DNA of 18,005 bases from Salinisphaera sp. UBA1666 (lineage in GTDB: Bacteria; Pseudomonadota; Gammaproteobacteria; Nevskiales; Salinisphaeraceae), in the NCBI GenBank assembly GCA_002320455.1, contig DCKU01000103.1, positions 1-18,005 of the forward strand, read 5' to 3'. Shown here piece after piece: positions 15,235-18,005 of the stretch (its first letter is position 1; every line of letters starts with the position of its first letter). The notes beneath the pieces were generated by a model. That model saw only the letters and a program-made list of their open reading frames with translations, searched no databases and was not told the origin of the DNA. The translations under genes and the position numbers were made by a program.

Positions 15235-15801
15235 ATGGCAGGTGAACTGCAAGGCAAGAAAATCGCATTTTTGGCAGCGGACGGTTTCGAACAGGTTGAG
15301 CTGACGCGCCCGTGGCAAGACATCAAGGACGCTGGGGCCGAAGTCGAGCTGATTTCGCTGAAAGCCGGTGACATCCAGGGTATGGAAGCCGATATCAATA
15401 AGGCGGATACGTTCAAGGTCGACAAGACCGTGGACCAAGTGTCGGCGGCCGACTACCACGGCTTGGTGCTGCCGGGCGGCGTGGTCAACCCGGACGCGCT
15501 GCGGGTTAACGACAAGGCCGTCACCTTTGTGCGCGACTTCTTCGCCCAGCACAAGCCGGTGGCCGCCATCTGTCACGCACCGATCATGCTGATCGAAGCC
15601 AATGTCTTGGACGGGCGCACGATCACCTCGTTCCCGTCGATCAAGACCGACGTACAGAACGCCGGCGGCAACTGGGTGGATCAGGAAGTCGTCTGCGATG
15701 AAGGTCTGGTGACCAGCCGTACCCCGGACGATCTCGACGCCTTCTGCGCCAAGGCGATCGAAGAGTTCGCGGAAGGCAAGCATGAAGACCAGACCACCTA
15801 A
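15235..15801 (+). CDS. DJ-1/PfpI family protein (YhbO/YajL-like type 1 glutamine amidotransferase fold)
   Basis: A 188-residue single-domain protein of the DJ-1/PfpI superfamily. Residue E19 (DGFEQVEL) and the nucleophile elbow AICHAP with Cys113–His114 match the PfpI/YhbO branch. LVLPGG (77–82) is the fold's conserved loop. Related bacterial proteins are stress-induced and have been described as proteases, chaperones or glyoxalase/deglycase enzymes; which of these applies cannot be read from the sequence. The strong ribosome-binding site supports the start. It has its own probable promoter and a hairpin terminator, so it is likely transcribed alone. In many gammaproteobacteria trkA follows rsmB; here this gene does. 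Confidence 0.92.
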   Translation: MAGELQGKKIAFLAADGFEQVELTRPWQDIKDAGAEVELISLKAGDIQGMEADINKADTFKVDKTVDQVSAADYHGLVLPGGVVNPDALRVNDKAVTFVRDFFAQHKPVAAICHAPIMLIEANVLDGRTITSFPSIKTDVQNAGGNWVDQEVVCDEGLVTSRTPDDLDAFCAKAIEEFAEGKHEDQTT

Positions 15802-15820
15802 ACCGCGTGCGGCCACCCCC

Positions 15821-15854
15821 TAACGGCCGTTAAAGCCCGAGCCTCGGCTCGGGC
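15821..15854 (+). terminator. Hairpin terminator after the DJ-1/PfpI gene
   Basis: GCCCGAGCC and GGCTCGGGC (15835–15854) form a 9-bp perfect stem with a minimal 2-nt gap. They are preceded by the 12-bp palindrome TAACGGCCGTTA (15821–15832). AACCCCCAAAA follows instead of a U-tract, so it is not a classic intrinsic terminator, but its place 20–50 nt after the stop fits one. Confidence 0.55.
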
Positions 15855-15877
15855 AACCCCCAAAATATGTCGATGGG

Positions 15878-15976
15878 TCGGCGGCCAAGCCCCGGCAATC
15901 CTGCGTTATCGTTCGCTCACGTGGCATAACCACGTGACGCTCGCGATGCATTGTCTTGCCGCGGCTTGGCCGCCGA
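15878..15976. repeat. Long imperfect palindromic element
   Basis: The arms GGCGGCCAAGCCCCGGCAA (15880–15898) and its inverse at 15956–15974 pair with one mismatch. The pairing extends two further bases outward. Inside lies a second perfect inverted repeat, TCACGTGG–CATAA–CCACGTGA (15917–15937). The element is non-coding on both strands. The sequence just downstream (15989–16009) is found again at the left window edge, which suggests a dispersed element. Confidence 0.7.
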
Positions 15977-15988
15977 TGCGTCGCCTTC

Positions 15989-16009
15989 TCTTATGACGAC
16001 ACGCCCTAG
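15989..16009. repeat. Second copy of the 21-bp repeat
   Basis: Identical over 21 bases and in the same orientation to positions 2–22. It lies 12 nt beyond the palindromic element and ends in CTAG. On the minus strand it reads CTAGGGCGTGTCGTCATAAG, which looks like an insertion-sequence terminus next to a CTAG target, but no opposite terminus is seen. Confidence 0.8.
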
Positions 16010-16061
16010 TCCGCGAATGAGCTGAATGGGCTTTTCCCACTGCGTACTCGAAGCCGATTAG

Positions 16062-16094
16062 TTTTTATCCGCGAATTTCGCCGATTACACAGAT
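16062..16094 (+). repeat. Left copy of a 9-bp-period inverted repeat
   Basis: TTTTT followed by ATCCGCGA-ATTTCGCCG-ATTACACAG-AT shows degenerate units of nine bases. It matches the reverse complement of 16288–16321 with about five substitutions and one insertion. Similar (ATTnCGCAG)n-like sequences are known as dispersed intergenic repeats in proteobacteria; that is from memory. Confidence 0.7.
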
Positions 16095-16181
16095 AGCGGT
16101 GGGCGCAGGCGTCGTAGCGGCGCGCAAGCCTTTTAGAGCCGTCTTCTACGCTTTGTTACCCGATCAAGCGTTTTCCCGAAC

Positions 16182-16277
16182 TCATGCGGTCTTGAAAGAC
16201 TGGAACGCCAAGCCGGAAACGAACAACGCCAGAATAAAGCGTGGCGCCCGCCGAAACACGTAGTACGCCAAGAGCAT
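16182..16277 (-). other. Possible small membrane-protein ORF or gene remnant
   Basis: From an ATG at 16277 the minus strand encodes 31 residues, beginning MLLAYYVFRRAPRF and ending SGLAFQSFKTA. It contains a hydrophobic stretch that could span a membrane. About three quarters of codons end in G or C, like real genes here. The frame remains open upstream to a CTG at 16325 overlapping the hisF stop, but that part lies in the 9-bp-period repeat. There is no ribosome-binding site. It could be a small protein, the end of a gene cut by the repeat, or chance. Confidence 0.2.
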
Positions 16278-16287
16278 CCCGCCCAGG

Positions 16288-16321
16288 ATCTGCGCAATCA
16301 GCGAAATCTGCGGATGAAAAA
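16288..16321 (-). repeat. Right copy of the 9-bp-period inverted repeat
   Basis: On the minus strand it reads TTTTTC then ATCCGCAG-ATTTCGCTG-ATTGCGCAG-AT, the same nine-base periodicity as the left copy in opposite orientation. Together they bracket 16062–16321. It begins directly after the hisF stop codon. Confidence 0.7.
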
Positions 16322-17107
16322 TCAGCGGATCGCGGCGTCGCGAACGGCTACCCCGCGATCCGCCAGATAGTTCTTGGCCTGTTGAATGGTATAGGCGCCG
16401 AAGTGGAAGATCGATGCCGCCAGCACGGCATCAGCCCGACCATCGACCAGGCCGTCGTGCAGATCGGCTAGATTGCCCACGCCGCCGGAGGCGATGACGG
16501 GCACAGCCACCGCGTCGGAGACCGCCCGCGTCAGGCGGATATCAAAACCGGACTTGGTGCCGTCGCGGTCCATGCTGGTTAGAAGCACCTCGCCGGCGCC
16601 TAGTTCCACCAGTTTCTGGGCCCAGCCGATCGCTTCGATGCCGGTGGATTTGCGCCCGCCGTGGGTGAAGATTTCGTAGCGCGGCTCTTCGTCCTTTTTG
16701 GCGGCGTTCTTGACGTCCAATGCCACGACGATGCATTGGCTGCCGTAGCGATAAGCGGCCTCGGCCACAAATTCCGGATTAGAAATAGCCGCGGTATTGA
16801 TCGAGACCTTGTCGGCCCCGGCCGACAACAGGCGCCGGACGTCGGGCAGGGTGCGTACACCGCCGCCCACCGTCAGCGGGATGAAGACCTCGCCGGCGAC
16901 CTTCTCAACCACTTCCATGAGCGTGCCGCGATCCTCGGTGGAGGCGGTGATGTCCAGAAACACCAGCTCGTCGGCGCCTTGCTGGTCATAGCGTCGCGCG
17001 ATCTCGACCGGGTCGCCGGCGTCCTGGATCTCCAGGAACTTTACACCCTTGACCACCCGGCCCTTGTCGATATCCAGGCAGGGGATAATACGCTTGGCGA
17101 GAGACAC
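16322..17107 (-). CDS. hisF: Imidazole glycerol phosphate synthase, cyclase subunit
   Basis: With HisH it converts PRFAR and glutamine-derived ammonia to imidazole glycerol phosphate and AICAR in histidine synthesis. The 261-residue (beta/alpha)8 barrel starts MSLAKRIIPCLDIDKGRVVKG. The catalytic aspartates are D12 and D131 (ALDVK), equivalent to D11 and D130. VGGGVRT and IASGGVGNL are the phosphate-binding loops. The start is GTG at 17107, with GGGAGG about 10 nt upstream inside the end of hisA. Only 6 nt separate it from hisA, so they form one transcript. hisI, which often follows, is absent; a repeat begins right after the stop. Confidence 0.97.
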   Translation of the reverse strand: MSLAKRIIPCLDIDKGRVVKGVKFLEIQDAGDPVEIARRYDQQGADELVFLDITASTEDRGTLMEVVEKVAGEVFIPLTVGGGVRTLPDVRRLLSAGADKVSINTAAISNPEFVAEAAYRYGSQCIVVALDVKNAAKKDEEPRYEIFTHGGRKSTGIEAIGWAQKLVELGAGEVLLTSMDRDGTKSGFDIRLTRAVSDAVAVPVIASGGVGNLADLHDGLVDGRADAVLAASIFHFGAYTIQQAKNYLADRGVAVRDAAIR

Positions 17108-17113
17108 GTTGGC

Positions 17114-17881
17114 TCAGCCTCCCAGGTCGGTTTTCGGCGCGCCTTTCTGGCGCGCGTTGACGCGCTCGCGGGCGGCGGCGAAGTCCAGGCTGCCTTCATA
17201 GATGGCCCGGCCGATTACCGCGCCGGCCACGCCGTCGTCCTCGGCGGCCAGCAGGGCGTCGATATCGTCCATATTGGTCACGCCGCCCGAGGCAATAACC
17301 GGAATGGTCAGCTGGGCGGCCAGCGCCCGGGTGGCTTCGACGTTCAAGCCCTGCATCATGCCGTCGCGGCTGATGTCGGTATGGATGATGGCGACCACGC
17401 CGTCGGCCTCGTACTGCTGGGCCAGATCGGCGACGTCGTGGTGCGAGAGCTTGGACCAGCCGTCGGTGGCCACCTTGCCGTCCTTGGCGTCCAGACCCAC
17501 GATGATATGGCCGGGAAACTCCACGCCCACGTCGGAGACGAAGTGCGGCTCGGAGACGGCGCGGGTGCCCAGAATCACGTACTCGACGCCGCGCTCGATA
17601 TAGGTCTCGATCGCGGCCTCGTCGCGGATGCCGCCGCCCACCTGCACCGGAATTGATCCCGCGGCGTCGACGATATCGCCGATGATCTTATCGTTGACCG
17701 GCCGGCCGGCCTTGGCCCCGTCCAGGTCGACGACGTGAATCCGGTCGGCGCCGACATCAATCCAGCGTCGGGCCACGGCGACCGGGTCAGCGTCGAATAC
17801 CGTGACGTCTTGGTCCATATTGCCCTGGCGCAGGCGCACACAGGCCCCGTTTTTGATATCGATGGCAGGAATGAGTAGCAC
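17114..17881 (-). CDS. hisA: ProFAR isomerase (HisA)
   Basis: Isomerises ProFAR to PRFAR by an Amadori rearrangement, the step before HisF. The 255-residue (beta/alpha)8 barrel starts MLLIPAIDIKNGACVRLRQG with catalytic D8; the second catalytic Asp is D131 in GLDAKDG. VGGGIRD and IASGGVTNM are the phosphate-binding loops. The start is GTG at 17881 with GAGGAG 7 nt upstream, a strong site. hisF follows after 6 nt. hisH, usually directly upstream, is not within the 124 nt left in the window. Confidence 0.97.
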   Translation of the reverse strand: MLLIPAIDIKNGACVRLRQGNMDQDVTVFDADPVAVARRWIDVGADRIHVVDLDGAKAGRPVNDKIIGDIVDAAGSIPVQVGGGIRDEAAIETYIERGVEYVILGTRAVSEPHFVSDVGVEFPGHIIVGLDAKDGKVATDGWSKLSHHDVADLAQQYEADGVVAIIHTDISRDGMMQGLNVEATRALAAQLTIPVIASGGVTNMDDIDALLAAEDDGVAGAVIGRAIYEGSLDFAAARERVNARQKGAPKTDLGG

Positions 17882-17935
17882 GCCGTGTCTCCTCGTTCGA
17901 TGACGGCTTGTCGAGTCGTGAAACGGTCTGTTGCG

Positions 17936-18005
17936 CTAGGGTCTGTTGATGTTTTATACGAGCGCCGCGTTGGAGACCGCAAATCGTGTCCTGCAAGGCG
18001 CGAGT
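17936..18005. repeat. Repeat-like sequence at the right window edge (partial)
   Basis: Starting at CTAG, GGTCTGTTGATGTTTTATAC is followed by a stretch with imperfect inverted arms (GAGCGCCGCGTTGGA against TCCTGCAAGGCGCGAG), and the sequence then leaves the window. The GGGTCTGTTGATGTTT type of end is familiar to me from dispersed or mobile elements, but no second copy is in this window, so the call rests on memory and the CTAG border. Confidence 0.4.
17953..17982 (-). promoter_or_regulatory. Possible promoter of hisA–hisF
   Basis: On the minus strand TTGCGG (17977–17982) and TATAAA (17953–17958) are separated by 18 nt, a close fit to sigma-70 -35 and -10 elements. Transcription would start about 65 nt before the hisA GTG. 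The boxes lie in the repeat-like right end of the window, so the element may have supplied the promoter. Confidence 0.4.

Larger units (their letters stand above)
15802..16321. other. 520-nt gene-free, repeat-rich intergenic region
   Basis: Between the DJ-1/PfpI stop and the hisF stop (convergent genes). From left to right it holds the hairpin terminator, the palindromic element, the 21-bp repeat copy, about 50 nt with no feature I recognise, and the inverted pair of 9-bp-period repeats enclosing about 190 nt. No convincing gene is present; the best ORF is the weak one at 16182–16277. Confidence 0.7.

Noticed and set aside
15878..16094. CRISPR array or tRNA gene in the repeat-rich region
   Set aside because: There are no regularly spaced direct repeats with spacers, and no cloverleaf pattern or T-loop sequence; the repeats are inverted.
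16661..17656. 331-codon plus-strand open frame
   Set aside because: It is antisense to hisF and hisA, both certain, and its translation mirrors their codon pattern.
1..18005. A defence, secretion or biosynthetic gene system
   Set aside because: All recognised genes are conserved housekeeping genes in familiar order; nothing in the coding content supports a new multi-gene system.

Overview
The window is a GC-rich stretch of a proteobacterial chromosome carrying almost only housekeeping genes. The gene order (lysM–dprA–smg–topA–tsaC–hemF on one strand, def–fmt–rsmB diverging from it) is the conserved gammaproteobacterial def/dprA neighbourhood. A Salinisphaera-like or related high-GC gammaproteobacterium would fit, but that placement is inference from memory of gene order and protein style.

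Layout. Positions 19–12321 form one long minus-strand block, read from right to left: a LysM lipoprotein, dprA, smg, topA, tsaC, hemF, oxyR, slt, cca and a folM-like reductase. Several joints overlap or nearly touch: lysM/dprA (TAATG), tsaC/hemF (11 nt), slt/cca, and cca/folM (ATGA). An 81-nt divergent region with a strong hairpin (12322–12402) separates this block from the plus-strand operon def–fmt–rsmB (12403–15123), whose genes also overlap (1 nt and 11 nt). A separately started DJ-1/PfpI-family gene follows on the plus strand (15235–15801). After a 520-nt non-coding stretch full of repeats come hisF and hisA on the minus strand (16322–17881). The right edge is again repeat-like.

Functions. 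The genes cover translation and RNA maturation (Def, Fmt, RsmB, TsaC, Cca), DNA topology and uptake (TopA, DprA), the cell wall (Slt, LysM lipoprotein), haem and oxidative stress (HemF, OxyR, DJ-1-like), pteridine reduction (FolM-like) and histidine synthesis (HisA, HisF).

I see no phage, defence, CRISPR, secretion or biosynthetic cluster, and no tRNA or rRNA gene. The unusual material is non-coding: (i) a ~100-bp palindromic element whose 3' tail is repeated exactly at the left edge of the window; (ii) a pair of inverted ~33-bp sequences with 9-bp internal periodicity bracketing 260 bp next to hisF; (iii) a CTAG-bordered repeat-like sequence upstream of hisA that carries the best promoter match in the window. 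Both ends of the window look like dispersed repeats, so it may be one complete contig of a draft assembly.
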